Source: Aerococcaceae bacterium DSM 111020 (lineage in GTDB: Bacteria; Bacillota; Bacilli; Lactobacillales; Aerococcaceae). Taken from it: a stretch of DNA of 64,000 bases. A program made the position numbers and the translations under genes. A model generated the notes under the pieces. The model worked only from the letters and a program-made list of their open reading frames with translations, searched no databases and was not told where the DNA came from. Numbering within the stretch: the first letter of the stretch is position 1; the number at the start of each line of letters is the position of its first letter. Shown piece after piece: positions 9,493 through 18,533 of this stretch. Where the stretch lies: contig JACBXP010000007.1 of the NCBI GenBank assembly GCA_015863185.1, positions 61,254 through 125,253 on the forward strand, read 5' to 3'.

Positions 9493-11231
9493 CCCAATAT
9501 TCTACTATTATGAGATTATTTAAAAGATTATGGAAACATCCACTACTCATTATATTGGCTATTGTATTAACGGTGGCGCAAGTTTTGTTAACGGTCTATT
9601 TACCGATATTGATTGGACAAGCAGTGAATCAAGTAGTTTCAATTGATCAAGTTAATTTTATTATGTTGAAGCAAATACTAATGCAAATGGGACTAGTCAT
9701 TTCAATCAATGCATTTGTTCAATGGCTCAACCCTTTAATTTATAATCGTTTAATTTATGAAATGATTCAACAATTGAGAAATGAAGTCTTAACTAAAATG
9801 CATAAAGTGCCATTGAACTACATTGACCAACAATCGACTGGAACAATTGTTAGTCGAATTACAACGGATACCGATCAACTTGCATCAGGATTATTGATGG
9901 TTTTCAATCAATTTTTTATTGGACTATTGACCATTATCATAACAATTGGTACCATGGCTCGTTTAGATCGAACGATGATGTTGATTGTTATATTATTAAC
10001 CCCTTTATCCATGATAATTGCACATTTTGTTGCAACTAAATCTTATAATTTATATACTCAGCAGACACAAGAAAGGGCTCACCATAGTGAACATATTGAA
10101 GAAAGTATACAACAAGCAGAATTAATACGACTTTTCAATCAACAAAAGAAACAAAGTGAGACCTTTAATGAGATTAATGCACAATATAGTCATTATTCCA
10201 AATGGGCCATTTTCGTTTCTTCGACGATTAATCCAGCCACAAGATTTGTAAATGCTGCCATCTATGCTTTAGTCACTTTTGTTGGTGGTTTACGCATTAT
10301 TTCCGGAGGATTTACAGTGGGTGAATTAACAACTTTTCTGAATTATGCGAATCAATATATGAAGCCATTCAATGATATATCTAATGTGCTAGCTGAATTA
10401 CAGTCAGCAATTGCTTCAGGAGATCGCATCTTTGAATTAATTGATCTTGCAGATGAAGTGGAAACGGGTCATGGGAAATTAGAAAGTGAACAATTACATG
10501 GGGCAATTGATTTTGATGATGTTTCCTTTAGCTATGTTAAGGATAAAGAATTGATTCGAGACCTTAAGATGGCAGTAAAGCCTGGTCAAACGGTTGCGAT
10601 TGTTGGTCCTACGGGTGCAGGAAAATCGACTTTAATAAATTTATTAATGCGATTTTATGATGTGGATGAAGGAGCAATACTCATAGATGGAAAAGATATG
10701 AAACAGTTTACTCGTCAATCTGTCAGAGAACAATTCGGCATGGTTTTACAGGAGACTTGGCTCAAAACAGGAACCATTGCTGAAAACATCGCCTATGGAT
10801 ATCCAGAAGCGACTGAAGAGGCAATTATTCAAGCAGCCAAGAGTGCTCATGCGGATCGCTTTATACAAATGTTACCTGATGGTTATCAGACTCATCTTAC
10901 AGATAATGGGGGGAATTTATCTACAGGTCAGAGACAATTGATTTCGATTGCCCGATTATTTGTAGAACTACCTGAGATGTTGATTCTTGATGAAGCGACT
11001 TCATCTATAGATACGCGAACTGAAATTTTGATTCAACAAGCCTTTGATGAATTAATGGTGGGACGTACAACTTTTATTATCGCCCATCGCTTATCAACGA
11101 TTCAAAATGCAGATATCATACTTGTCATGAAAGATGGACAAATTATTGAACAGGGTAATCATGACGAATTAATGAAACAAAATGGTTTCTATTATCAAAT
11201 GCAGTTAGCGGGCGCTGGTCAAGATGAATAA
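9489..11231 (+). CDS. Heterodimeric ABC exporter, subunit with catalytic ATP site
   Basis: The protein has 580 residues with the same layout as its neighbour. Walker A is GPTGAGKST (near 371), Walker B LILDEATSSID with the catalytic Glu, and the switch His is in IIAHRLSTI. Its own signature is degenerate (LSTGQRQLI). The defects complement those of the upstream subunit: one composite ATP site combines all canonical elements, the other combines all degenerate ones. That supports obligate heterodimerisation. The ATGA overlap with the upstream gene implies coupled translation. Confidence 0.92.
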   Translation: MTQYSTIMRLFKRLWKHPLLIILAIVLTVAQVLLTVYLPILIGQAVNQVVSIDQVNFIMLKQILMQMGLVISINAFVQWLNPLIYNRLIYEMIQQLRNEVLTKMHKVPLNYIDQQSTGTIVSRITTDTDQLASGLLMVFNQFFIGLLTIIITIGTMARLDRTMMLIVILLTPLSMIIAHFVATKSYNLYTQQTQERAHHSEHIEESIQQAELIRLFNQQKKQSETFNEINAQYSHYSKWAIFVSSTINPATRFVNAAIYALVTFVGGLRIISGGFTVGELTTFLNYANQYMKPFNDISNVLAELQSAIASGDRIFELIDLADEVETGHGKLESEQLHGAIDFDDVSFSYVKDKELIRDLKMAVKPGQTVAIVGPTGAGKSTLINLLMRFYDVDEGAILIDGKDMKQFTRQSVREQFGMVLQETWLKTGTIAENIAYGYPEATEEAIIQAAKSAHADRFIQMLPDGYQTHLTDNGGNLSTGQRQLISIARLFVELPEMLILDEATSSIDTRTEILIQQAFDELMVGRTTFIIAHRLSTIQNADIILVMKDGQIIEQGNHDELMKQNGFYYQMQLAGAGQDE

Positions 11232-11354
11232 AAGAAATGAGTCATTGAAATAGACTGCCGAAGTTATGTTTAATGAGTTGTTCGAACAGAGTCAGAACAC
11301 TTCCCGGAATCTTTAGGTAAACGAGAACTTTATCCTTTTAATCCAATTTTTCTG

Positions 11355-11363
11355 TGCTATAAT
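11355..11363 (+). promoter_or_regulatory. Extended -10 promoter for the DUF402 gene
   Basis: TGC followed by TATAAT (11358-11363), with no good -35, lies about 60 bases before the gene. A small hairpin, CAATCC TCTT GGATTG (11380-11395), lies between promoter and gene. Confidence 0.5.
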
Positions 11364-11426
11364 AAGATGTGAAAATACTCAATCCTCTTGGATTGCTAAG
11401 TATAATATTCAGAAAGTTGGAAAGTG

Positions 11427-11981
11427 ATGAAACAACCTAAAGAAGGTGAATTCATCACTATTAAAAGTTATAAACATGATGGATCACTCCACCGCACTTG
11501 GCAAGATAATATGATTTTGAAGACCAGTGAACAATCAATTATTGCTTGTAATGATCATACATTAGTGATAGAATCTGACGGGCGCAAATGGCATACACGA
11601 GAAGTTGCCTTACTTTATTATCATAAGAACTTCTGGTTTAATGTCGTGGCAATGCTACGCAAACGTGGGGTTACCTATTATTGCAATTTAGCTTCACCTT
11701 ATGTGATTGATAATGAAGCATTGAAATATATCGATTATGATTTAGATATCAAAGTTTTTCCTGATGGTGAAAAACGTTTACTAGATGTGGATGAATATGA
11801 TTTGCATGGTAGACGGTATCATTATTCAGATGACATTGATACCGTAATAAAATATCAGATACAAGAACTTGTTCGATGGATAGATCAGGGTATTGGACCC
11901 TTTAATCAAGCGTTTATTGATATATGGTATGAACGATATTGCCAACTAACACATCAATATATTAATAATATAACTAAATAG
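11427..11981 (+). CDS. Nucleoside di/triphosphatase, DUF402 family (Ntdp/YgaC-like)
   Basis: The 184-residue cytoplasmic protein matches the DUF402 family represented by the Staphylococcus nucleoside tri- and diphosphate phosphatase. It begins [22 protein letters not shown] and has the conserved tract [30 protein letters not shown] followed by DVDEYD. The acidic residues there are those that bind the divalent metal and phosphate in the family. Other DUF402 members include FomD-like hydrolases. The ATG at 11427 is chosen over the adjacent GTG at 11424 because GGAAAG lies just upstream. The transcript ends at the hairpin at 12028-12066. Confidence 0.85.
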   Translation: MKQPKEGEFITIKSYKHDGSLHRTWQDNMILKTSEQSIIACNDHTLVIESDGRKWHTREVALLYYHKNFWFNVVAMLRKRGVTYYCNLASPYVIDNEALKYIDYDLDIKVFPDGEKRLLDVDEYDLHGRRYHYSDDIDTVIKYQIQELVRWIDQGIGPFNQAFIDIWYERYCQLTHQYINNITK

Positions 11982-12027
11982 TAGTGAATTCACTCGTAAC
12001 TCAAATTTGAGTCGGAGAGTTTGTAAT

Positions 12028-12066
12028 AGGCTCGACCTGAGAGGGTTGAGCCTGTTGTTATTTTAT
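12028..12066 (+). terminator. Terminator between the DUF402 gene and pulA
   Basis: AGGCTCGACC pairs with GGTTGAGCCT (one G-T pair) around TGAGAG, followed by TTGTTATTTTA. Its position inside the open N-terminal extension of the pulA frame argues that pulA starts later, at 12082. Confidence 0.75.
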
Positions 12067-12081
12067 ATAAAGGAGCACACA

Positions 12082-14031
12082 GTGAGAACACCATTAAAGA
12101 TGCGGGACGACTCATACCCGCGAGACAGATATTATCAAGATGCCCTGATGCGTTTAGGTCAAGATAGTATGTTTACAAAGACACGACATTATGATGGAGA
12201 ATTAGGTGCTGTCTATTCAGACCAGGCAACGATATTTCGATTATGGGCACCGACCGCCTCCCAAGCCGAATTAATTATATATGATGATTGGTATGGGGAG
12301 ATACAAAAAAGTATTTTGATGGAATTTGATGATCATTTAAGGATTTTTTCGACAGAATTAGTAGGCGATCAACATGGATTGACCTATGCTTACCGCTTAA
12401 CATTCTTTACAGGTGAACAAGTCATTACCAATGATCCCTATGCTAAAGCTGCCACTGTTAATGGGCATCGTAGTGTAGTGGTGGATTTGTCACGCACTAA
12501 TCCTGAAGGTTGGGGAGAACGCATGCCTTCATGGCAGACCCCTGAAAAGACTGTTATTTATGAGGCACATATCCGTGACTTGACAGTGAGTGAGTCCAGT
12601 AATATTCAAAATAAAGGGAAATTTTTGGGACTAACCGAAGAGAACCGTGTGAATGATTACGGCTCTCCAGCAGGCTTAGATTATTTAGTCGATTTAGGAG
12701 TCACCCATATAGAGTTATTGCCCGCATTTGATTATGCGACCGTTGATGAAACAGAAGAACCGCCTTCTAGTTATAATTGGGGATATGATCCATATAATTA
12801 TAATGTTCCTGAAGGATCTTATGCTACGAATCCATTTGATCCATTTGCTCGTATCACTGAAATGAAAGAGTTAATCAAAACATTTCATGACAGAGGATTA
12901 CGTGTCATTATGGATGTAGTTTATAATCACGTTTATGAAGTAGAGAATCATGCCTTTCATAAGACAGCCCCAGGATATTATTTTCGTTATAATGAAAAAG
13001 GTGAACTAACGAATGGTACCGGTGTCGGCAATGATACGGCGTCTGAAAGAGCCATGGTACGAAAATATATCGTGGATAGTGTCACGTATTGGGCGCGTGA
13101 ATATCAAATTGATGGTTTTCGTTTTGATTTAATGGGAATTCATGACATTGATACAATGAATGAAGTCAGACTGGCCCTTAATGAAATTGATCCTGCAATC
13201 CTTTTATTTGGTGAAGGATGGGATTTATACACCCCTTTATCAAGTGATGTGCGTGCAGCTAATCAAGGGAATGCTAAGTTTATGCCTGGTATTGGCCAGT
13301 TTAATGATGGTTTGCGTGAAGCAGTCAAAGGAAATGACTTTGAAATTACTGCCAAAGGTTATGTTAATGGCGCCTGGTATATGGAGCCACAAGTGGTGAG
13401 TAATTTCATGGGAGGAGTTGACTTTGGTAACTATAATGATCCCTTGCAATTAATTCAATATATTGAGGCACATGATAATTTCACCTTGTATGATAAATTG
13501 GTCGCTTCGAATCCTCAACAAGATGAAAGAATTGTTGAGCGACAACATATGTTAGCGACAACAATCATTCTTTTGGCCCAAGGTGTACCATTTTTACATG
13601 CAGGCCAAGAATTTATGCGTACAAAATTTGGCGTCCGTGATAGTTACAATAAACCCGATGAAATTAATCAAATTGATTGGAATCGTCAAGAATCCTATCG
13701 TCAAAGTGTGATGTTAGTGCGTGAGTTGATAAAATTACGTCATAATGAACCATTACTGCGCTTGACGAGTTATGAAGAAATTAAAGACACGATGAATGTG
13801 ATTCGACAAGACTATAAAATAGTTCACCTAACATATGAATGTGAGGATTATCAATTGGTTCTCGTCTTTAATGCACAAAGTAATGTCTTGAATGTTCCAG
13901 TTGAGTCTGGTAAATATACTATTTTAGTTGAAGATCATGTTGTCTACAATGATCACAGTAACCATGAAGAGATTAAAGAGTTTAAATCAATTCCACCCAT
14001 ATCAACATTGTTAATGAAACGTTATTACTAA
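12082..14031 (+). CDS. pulA: Type I pullulanase (debranching enzyme)
   Basis: The 649-residue GH13 enzyme hydrolyses alpha-1,6 branches of glycogen or pullulan. There is no signal peptide, so it should be cytoplasmic and act on stored glycogen. An N-terminal CBM48-like domain (ATIFRLWAPTASQAELIIYD) precedes the signature YNWGYDP of type I pullulanases. The catalytic regions follow: DVVYNH, GFRFDLMG (nucleophile Asp), LFGEGW (acid Glu) and EAHDN. The frame stays open upstream, but the GTG at 12082 has AGGAG six bases before it, and a terminator precedes it. It is outside the glg operon, whose products it would complement. Confidence 0.93.
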   Translation: MRTPLKMRDDSYPRDRYYQDALMRLGQDSMFTKTRHYDGELGAVYSDQATIFRLWAPTASQAELIIYDDWYGEIQKSILMEFDDHLRIFSTELVGDQHGLTYAYRLTFFTGEQVITNDPYAKAATVNGHRSVVVDLSRTNPEGWGERMPSWQTPEKTVIYEAHIRDLTVSESSNIQNKGKFLGLTEENRVNDYGSPAGLDYLVDLGVTHIELLPAFDYATVDETEEPPSSYNWGYDPYNYNVPEGSYATNPFDPFARITEMKELIKTFHDRGLRVIMDVVYNHVYEVENHAFHKTAPGYYFRYNEKGELTNGTGVGNDTASERAMVRKYIVDSVTYWAREYQIDGFRFDLMGIHDIDTMNEVRLALNEIDPAILLFGEGWDLYTPLSSDVRAANQGNAKFMPGIGQFNDGLREAVKGNDFEITAKGYVNGAWYMEPQVVSNFMGGVDFGNYNDPLQLIQYIEAHDNFTLYDKLVASNPQQDERIVERQHMLATTIILLAQGVPFLHAGQEFMRTKFGVRDSYNKPDEINQIDWNRQESYRQSVMLVRELIKLRHNEPLLRLTSYEEIKDTMNVIRQDYKIVHLTYECEDYQLVLVFNAQSNVLNVPVESGKYTILVEDHVVYNDHSNHEEIKEFKSIPPISTLLMKRYY

Positions 14032-14039
14032 TTCCTTGA

Positions 14040-14068
14040 ATGCATTGAGCAAAGTCAATGCATTTTTT
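14040..14068 (+). terminator. Terminator after pulA
   Basis: ATGCATTGA pairs with TCAATGCAT around GCAAAG, followed by six T; it starts nine bases after the pulA stop. Confidence 0.85.
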
Positions 14069-14120
14069 AAATATTAAAGCTATACTAAATGTGAATATAT
14101 GAAAAAAGGGGATAGATAAC

Positions 14121-15038
14121 ATGTTATTTGATAATGTCATTGATTCAATTGGTCATACACCATTAATAAAAATCAATCATTTAGATGAAGAGTCTGCCGA
14201 TATTTATGTAAAAATTGAAAAAAATAATCCATCAGGTTCCGTAAAGGATCGTCCAGTTAAATACATATTGAAAGATCTAATGGAGTCTGGAAAATTAAAA
14301 AAAGGTGACACTATTATCGAACCAACTTCCGGTAATACAGGCGTTGGCTTAGCGATGGCTAGTGCGGCTTTAGGTTTGAAAGCTGTGATTGTTATGCCAG
14401 ACTCAATGTCAATGGAGCGTCGTCAATTAATTCAAGCGTATGGAGCAGAATTAGTATTAACACCGGCTTCTGAAGGAGCAATGGCTGGTGCCAAAGCGAA
14501 AGCAGAAGAAATTGCCGAGGAACGTGATGGACTTATTTTAGGTCAATTTAGCAACCCAGCGAATATTAAAGCCCATGAAGAGACAACGGCAAAAGAAATT
14601 TTAGAAGATTTAGGCAATATCGATGCATTTATTGCAGGGATTGGTACTTCAGGAACAGTCGTAGGCGTTGGTAACGTCTTAAAAGAAAGCAATCCTGATG
14701 CATTAGTCGTTGGATTAGAACCTGAGGACTCCCCATTATTCTCTAAAGGCGAATCAGCATCCCATAAATTACAAGGTTTAGGAACAAACTTTGTTCCTGA
14801 ATTATTTACAGATAAAAATATTGATCGTTATATTGGTGTATCGAATGAAGAGGCTTTCGATGGTATGAGAGAATTAGCGAGAACACAAGGGATACTAGCT
14901 GGAATTTCTTCAGGAGCTAATTTTGTTGGTGCGAAACGTTTAGCCAAAGAGCTAGGTAAAGGTAAAACCGTTGTTACCGTACTACCAGATTCAGGCGAAC
15001 GTTATTTATCAATGGAGATTTTTTCAAATGAATCATAA
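14121..15038 (+). CDS. cysK: Cysteine synthase (O-acetylserine sulfhydrylase)
   Basis: The pyridoxal-phosphate enzyme has 305 residues and makes cysteine from O-acetylserine and sulfide. The cofactor Lys lies in [10 protein letters not shown] (near residue 40), the substrate loop is EPTSGNTG, the phosphate-binding glycine loop is [10 protein letters not shown], and the C-terminal DSGERYLS motif is intact. It is a fold-type II enzyme of the CysK/CysM family; the window cannot exclude a homocysteine-linked beta-synthase role. The next gene, cysE, supplies its substrate and overlaps it by 11 bases. The leader is only about 50 bases, so a T-box or SAM riboswitch is unlikely. Confidence 0.92.
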   Translation: MLFDNVIDSIGHTPLIKINHLDEESADIYVKIEKNNPSGSVKDRPVKYILKDLMESGKLKKGDTIIEPTSGNTGVGLAMASAALGLKAVIVMPDSMSMERRQLIQAYGAELVLTPASEGAMAGAKAKAEEIAEERDGLILGQFSNPANIKAHEETTAKEILEDLGNIDAFIAGIGTSGTVVGVGNVLKESNPDALVVGLEPEDSPLFSKGESASHKLQGLGTNFVPELFTDKNIDRYIGVSNEEAFDGMRELARTQGILAGISSGANFVGAKRLAKELGKGKTVVTVLPDSGERYLSMEIFSNES

Positions 15039-15552
15039 GGGACCAGATTATTGGCGTAAAGAAGCTGAGTATATCTTTGAACAAGATCCAGCATGCCATT
15101 CAGTTGAGGAGGCTTATCTTTATCCAGGTTTGGTAGCCCGTCAAATGCACCAAAAAGCACGCGAAGAATATTTAGAAGGAAATTATTATCAAGCACGTGT
15201 TATTTCGGAAGAAGGTCGTCGAACAACAGGAATTGAGATTCATCCAGGTGCAGAAATAGGCAATCATTTCTTTATTGATCATGGTATGGGAATTGTGATT
15301 GGTGAAACATCAATCATCAAGGACCGTGTAACGATGTATCATGGTGTAACTTTAGGAGGAGTCTCAACCGATCCAAAGTCCAAGAGACACCCTACTATTG
15401 GTAACGATGTTGTGATTGGTGCAGGAGCAACAATTCTAGGAAATATTTCCATCGGCGATGGAGCACAAGTTGGTGCCGGTGCGGTGGTACTGAAAGACGT
15501 CCCTGCCGGTGCGACGGCTGTAGGTGTTCCTGCTAGAATTATCGAAAAATAA
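15028..15552 (+). CDS. cysE: Serine O-acetyltransferase
   Basis: The 174-residue protein acetylates serine with acetyl-CoA, giving O-acetylserine for CysK. A short helical N-terminus is followed by the left-handed beta-helix of hexapeptide repeats (from IHPGAEIG to [21 protein letters not shown]). Catalytic His and Asp are in [12 protein letters not shown] and in the HGVTLGG loop. The chain ends soon after the beta-helix (ARIIEK) and lacks the long C-terminal tail ending in Ile that docks into CysK in E. coli, so stable complex formation is uncertain. The ATG at 15028 lies within the end of cysK; GGAGA is about 10 bases upstream. Confidence 0.9.
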   Translation: MNHKGPDYWRKEAEYIFEQDPACHSVEEAYLYPGLVARQMHQKAREEYLEGNYYQARVISEEGRRTTGIEIHPGAEIGNHFFIDHGMGIVIGETSIIKDRVTMYHGVTLGGVSTDPKSKRHPTIGNDVVIGAGATILGNISIGDGAQVGAGAVVLKDVPAGATAVGVPARIIEK

Positions 15553-15560
15553 CCATAACC

Positions 15561-15592
15561 CAAGGAGCCGCGTGCTTCTTGGTTTTTTTATT
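15561..15592 (+). terminator. Terminator after cysK-cysE
   Basis: CCAAGGAGC pairs with GCTTCTTGG (one G-T pair), followed by seven T, beginning about ten bases after the cysE stop. Confidence 0.85.
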
Positions 15593-15693
15593 GAGCAATT
15601 ATGCTATCATTATCAATAGAATCATTGATATAATATATAATTATAACGCTTAAAATAATTAATCATAAAATAATATTAGGAGAAAAATTTAAA

Positions 15694-16047
15694 GTGAAAG
15701 TTTATACTCGTTCAGGTATGTGGCTAAAAGAAGTGGAAGCAAACAATGTTGTTATAGGAATGTCACCTAAAGGACAGGATGATATTGGTGAGGTAGCCTT
15801 TATTGAATTTTTAGAAGATGAAGCGATAGCGGTAGATGAACCATTTATTGCGATTGAAGGGTCGAAAGCTGTTTCAGAAATTCCTGCGCCTATTAGTGGA
15901 CAGATTATTGAAAAAAATTTGCATTTGTTAGATGAGCCTGAATCTCTATCTCATCCTGGTGACCAAAATTCTTGGATAGTAAAAGTGCGAGTTGATGCAT
16001 TTGATTCTGATGATTATTTACAAGAAGATTTACCAATTGAAAACTAG
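15694..16047 (+). CDS. GcvH-like lipoyl-carrier protein, stand-alone
   Basis: The 117-residue protein has the glycine cleavage H-domain fold pattern. The lipoylation Lys is in IEGSKAVSEIPAPISG, matching the usual ESVKAVSDVYAPVSG, and a typical WIVKVRV strand follows. No gcvP, gcvT, lplA or sirtuin-macrodomain genes are next to it. In related bacteria such lone H-proteins act as lipoyl donors or relays for 2-oxoacid dehydrogenases, or as targets of lipoate-linked ADP-ribosylation; which applies here is unknown. The start is a GTG with AGGAGA ten bases upstream. The strongly acidic C-terminus is unlike classical GcvH. Confidence 0.82.
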   Translation: MKVYTRSGMWLKEVEANNVVIGMSPKGQDDIGEVAFIEFLEDEAIAVDEPFIAIEGSKAVSEIPAPISGQIIEKNLHLLDEPESLSHPGDQNSWIVKVRVDAFDSDDYLQEDLPIEN

Positions 16048-16155
16048 TTTTTAACTTAGAAAGTCATCTTGCACAAAAATTCTATAAAACTAATTGATTA
16101 CTCATAAATTTAATAAAATCATCGATGAGCACTGGATATCTCACTTTCATTCCAT

Positions 16156-16161
16156 TATAAT
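16156..16161 (+). promoter_or_regulatory. -10 element of the L-2-hydroxyacid dehydrogenase gene
   Basis: A perfect TATAAT lies 33 bases before the ATG; the -35 region is poor. Confidence 0.45.
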
Positions 16162-16194
16162 GTAATTAAATTTTAATTAGAAAGTGTGTTGTTT

Positions 16195-17157
16195 ATGCAA
16201 AAATTAGTAATTATAGGGTCAGGGCATGTCGGCGAGCATGTACTCGCATATGCTGTCTCATCTGAATTATTTGGCGAAGTAGCTATTATTGATCCACGAG
16301 ATCAAATCGCCTTTGGTGAAGCATTAGACCAAGCTCATGCGACAGGACTTCTGTCACGAAATAATGTGGATATTCATGAAGGTGACTATGAGGATGTTCA
16401 CGATGCAGATATAATTATTGTTACGGCAACATACTATTATTATCCAGACCCAATACCAGAGGATCGTCAAGTATTATTAGGTAATAATGCTGAGATTGTG
16501 CGAGATATTATGAAGAATATTTCAACACGAACCAAAGAACCGATTATTATTTTTATCACGAATCCTGCTGATACGGTGGTACATATTGCAGCGACAGAAT
16601 TTGATTTTCCTGTTAATAAAATAATGAGTACTGGCTGTATGTTAGACTCATCTCGTTTACGTTATTATATTGGGCAGCATTATGGGGTAGATCCCAAATC
16701 AGTGTCGGGTTATATGATGGGGGAGCATGGTTATACCGCATTCCCAGCTCTGAGCCATTTAACAGTTGGAGGCATTGCTTTTGATGATCTTGAAACTTAT
16801 TTCCCAGAGATAGCACCTTTGGAACCCCATGAGATTAAAGATAAGATAGTGGAATCTGCATATGAAGTATTCAGAGCGAAGGTCGGAGTAACCAATGCAG
16901 GAGTTGCTCAAGCATCTATTGATTTAGCACGAGCTGTTTTACTTGATGAAAAGTCAATCCTACCAGTGTCGACTTATTGTGGTGAAGGGACGCCTTATGC
17001 TGACAATCCGATTTCATATTCCACGCCAACAATCGTAGGTCGTCAAGGTTGGGAGAGACAGCTTTTCGTGTCCTTAAATGAGTGGGAACAAGAAAAACTA
17101 GACACTTCTATCGCTTCTATCCGTGCAAATATTAAATTAGCCGAATCATTGAAATAA
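16195..17157 (+). CDS. L-2-hydroxyacid dehydrogenase (lactate/hydroxyisocaproate type)
   Basis: The protein has 320 residues and belongs to the LDH/MDH superfamily. It starts directly with the NAD loop VIIGSGHVGEHV. ITNPADT and the catalytic His in GEHG are present. The substrate loop (ATYYYYPDPIPEDRQ) is about three residues longer than in lactate dehydrogenase and has no Gln of the LDH type. The sequence after GEHG (YTAF) also departs from GEHGDSE. These departures are like L-2-hydroxyisocaproate dehydrogenase, so a larger 2-oxo acid than pyruvate is likely. The ATG at 16195 is chosen because it begins the Rossmann strand; the upstream GTG would add three residues. Confidence 0.82.
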   Translation: MQKLVIIGSGHVGEHVLAYAVSSELFGEVAIIDPRDQIAFGEALDQAHATGLLSRNNVDIHEGDYEDVHDADIIIVTATYYYYPDPIPEDRQVLLGNNAEIVRDIMKNISTRTKEPIIIFITNPADTVVHIAATEFDFPVNKIMSTGCMLDSSRLRYYIGQHYGVDPKSVSGYMMGEHGYTAFPALSHLTVGGIAFDDLETYFPEIAPLEPHEIKDKIVESAYEVFRAKVGVTNAGVAQASIDLARAVLLDEKSILPVSTYCGEGTPYADNPISYSTPTIVGRQGWERQLFVSLNEWEQEKLDTSIASIRANIKLAESLK

Positions 17158-17182
17158 AATGTATCCATGAATATTTAAAGAG

Positions 17183-17212
17183 GTACTTCCTATGCTGGAA
17201 GTACTTTTTTTA
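17183..17212 (+). terminator. Terminator after the L-2-hydroxyacid dehydrogenase gene
   Basis: GTACTTCC pairs with GGAAGTAC around TATGCT, followed by a run of T. Confidence 0.85.
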
Positions 17213-17239
17213 TGCTTAATTTAAAAATAATAAAAATGC

Positions 17240-17268
17240 TTGCATTTTATTTTAAAAGGCTTTATAGT
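17240..17268 (+). promoter_or_regulatory. Promoter of the GntR-ABC operon
   Basis: TTGCAT (17240-17245) and TATAGT (17263-17268) are separated by exactly 17 bases. An operator-like palindrome lies immediately downstream. Confidence 0.7.
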
Positions 17269-17279
17269 TTACTTAAAGG

Positions 17280-17305
17280 GTTAGTCAGTTGACTAGTTAA
17301 CTAAC
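17280..17305. promoter_or_regulatory. Putative GntR/YtrA operator
   Basis: This 26-base imperfect palindrome has outer arms GTTAGT and ACTAAC (8 of 13 pairs match). Inside are AGTCA-GT-TGACT and the perfect palindrome TAGTTAACTA. It sits about 10 bases after the -10 of the operon promoter, where a bound repressor would block initiation. Autoregulation by the GntR protein encoded at 17331 is inferred. Confidence 0.6.
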
Positions 17306-17330
17306 GAAACGATGCGGAAAGGAGACGGCA

Positions 17331-17678
17331 ATGGATCAAAATTTACCGATATATTTACAGATTTCTCACTATATAGAAAATGAAATTTTGAATGGCCATT
17401 TTATAAGTGATGATAAAGTTCCATCGACGAATGAATTTTCTAAAATAATGAATGTTAATCCAGCAACTGCAGGGAAAGGTTTGAATGAATTAGTGGAACA
17501 AGGCGTACTATACAAGAAAAGAGGACTCGGAATGTTTGTTACGAAGGAAGCAAAAGAAATAATCGTCGCTAAAAGAAAGCAACAATTTATGGAACAGACA
17601 TTACCTGCCTTATTAAAGGAAGCAAATCAATTGGGACTTACACAGGAAGAAATTATTAATATGATTAAGGAGGCTTAA
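17331..17678 (+). CDS. GntR-family repressor, YtrA subfamily
   Basis: The protein has 115 residues. A winged helix-turn-helix occupies residues 10-75 (LQISHYIENEILNG ... VPSTNEFSKIMNVNPATAGKGLNELVEQG, then YKKRGLGMFV). Only a short two-helix tail follows instead of a ligand domain, which is the mark of the YtrA subgroup. Such regulators control the ABC transporter genes beside them, here starting two bases after its stop codon. The ribosome site AAAGGAG is strong. The operator candidate at 17280-17305 precedes it. Confidence 0.9.
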   Translation: MDQNLPIYLQISHYIENEILNGHFISDDKVPSTNEFSKIMNVNPATAGKGLNELVEQGVLYKKRGLGMFVTKEAKEIIVAKRKQQFMEQTLPALLKEANQLGLTQEEIINMIKEA

Positions 17679-17679
17679 T

Positions 17680-18531
17680 ATGCTAACAGTGAAAAATGTA
17701 TCGAAACAATATGGAAAACAGATGGTTTTGGAGGATCTTTCAATAAATTTTGAGGATCCACATGGTGTGTATGGAATTTTGGGGAGAAATGGCGTGGGGA
17801 AAACAACTTTGATGCGAATCATCTTTAATATGATTCCGACATATCAAGGAGATGTTTATTATAAAAATCAATCCATTAAAGAATTTCCAGAAGCATTAAG
17901 TGAGATAGTTTATGTTGGTGGAGAAATCTATGATAATAATTCTTTGTTTCAAGGAAACATCAAAAAGTTAATAGAAGTTTATAATAGGATGTATGAGACG
18001 TTTGATATTTTATATGCCGAACATCTATTTGCGCAATTTAATATTTCTTTAAAAAGTAGTTTTAGTAAATTATCTACTGGGAATAAAACATTGGTTCAAA
18101 ATATCATTGGTTTAGCTTCACATTGTCCAATTACACTCTTTGATGAGCCGACCAATGGGTTAGATTCAGTGAATCGACAAAAATTTTTCCAATTAATGAT
18201 GGAAGATTATGCTGAAAATCCGCGAATGATATTGATTTCAACACATCTAATCCAAGAAGTCGAAAATTATTTAACACATGTTATTATTTTAAAAAATGCT
18301 TCAGTATTGGTAGACCAGTCACTTGAGACCTTTCAAAGTCAATTGTATAAAGTGGACAATTATCAACCTGAAGATAAAAATATTATTTATCAACAACAAT
18401 TAGGAAATAAAATTTCGTATTTTTTATATGACCAATTATCAAAAGAAGAAAGATTGGCCATGGAATCTGTTGGAGCGAACATTCACCGTTATGACTTACA
18501 AACAGCATTTAATTATTTAGTGGGGGAATAG
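17680..18531 (+). CDS. ABC transporter ATP-binding protein
   Basis: The 283-residue single ATPase domain belongs to a YtrB-like transporter. Walker A is GRNGVGKTT (near residue 35), the Walker B tract is ITLFDEPTNGLD and the switch His is in ISTHLIQEV. The signature is degenerate, LSTGNKTLV in place of LSGGQ, as is common in this subgroup. The C-terminal 80 residues form a domain of unknown role. It works with the permease that begins three bases after it and is co-transcribed with the GntR gene. Confidence 0.87.
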   Translation: MLTVKNVSKQYGKQMVLEDLSINFEDPHGVYGILGRNGVGKTTLMRIIFNMIPTYQGDVYYKNQSIKEFPEALSEIVYVGGEIYDNNSLFQGNIKKLIEVYNRMYETFDILYAEHLFAQFNISLKSSFSKLSTGNKTLVQNIIGLASHCPITLFDEPTNGLDSVNRQKFFQLMMEDYAENPRMILISTHLIQEVENYLTHVIILKNASVLVDQSLETFQSQLYKVDNYQPEDKNIIYQQQLGNKISYFLYDQLSKEERLAMESVGANIHRYDLQTAFNYLVGE

Positions 18532-18533
18532 AT

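Noticed and set aside
12007..12081. In-frame upstream extension of pulA.
   Set aside because: It contains the terminator of the previous gene and has no ribosome site; the GTG at 12082 has AGGAG.
14069..14120. Possible T-box or SAM riboswitch before cysK.
   Set aside because: The leader is only about 50 bases and contains neither a T-box sequence nor SAM-riboswitch helices.
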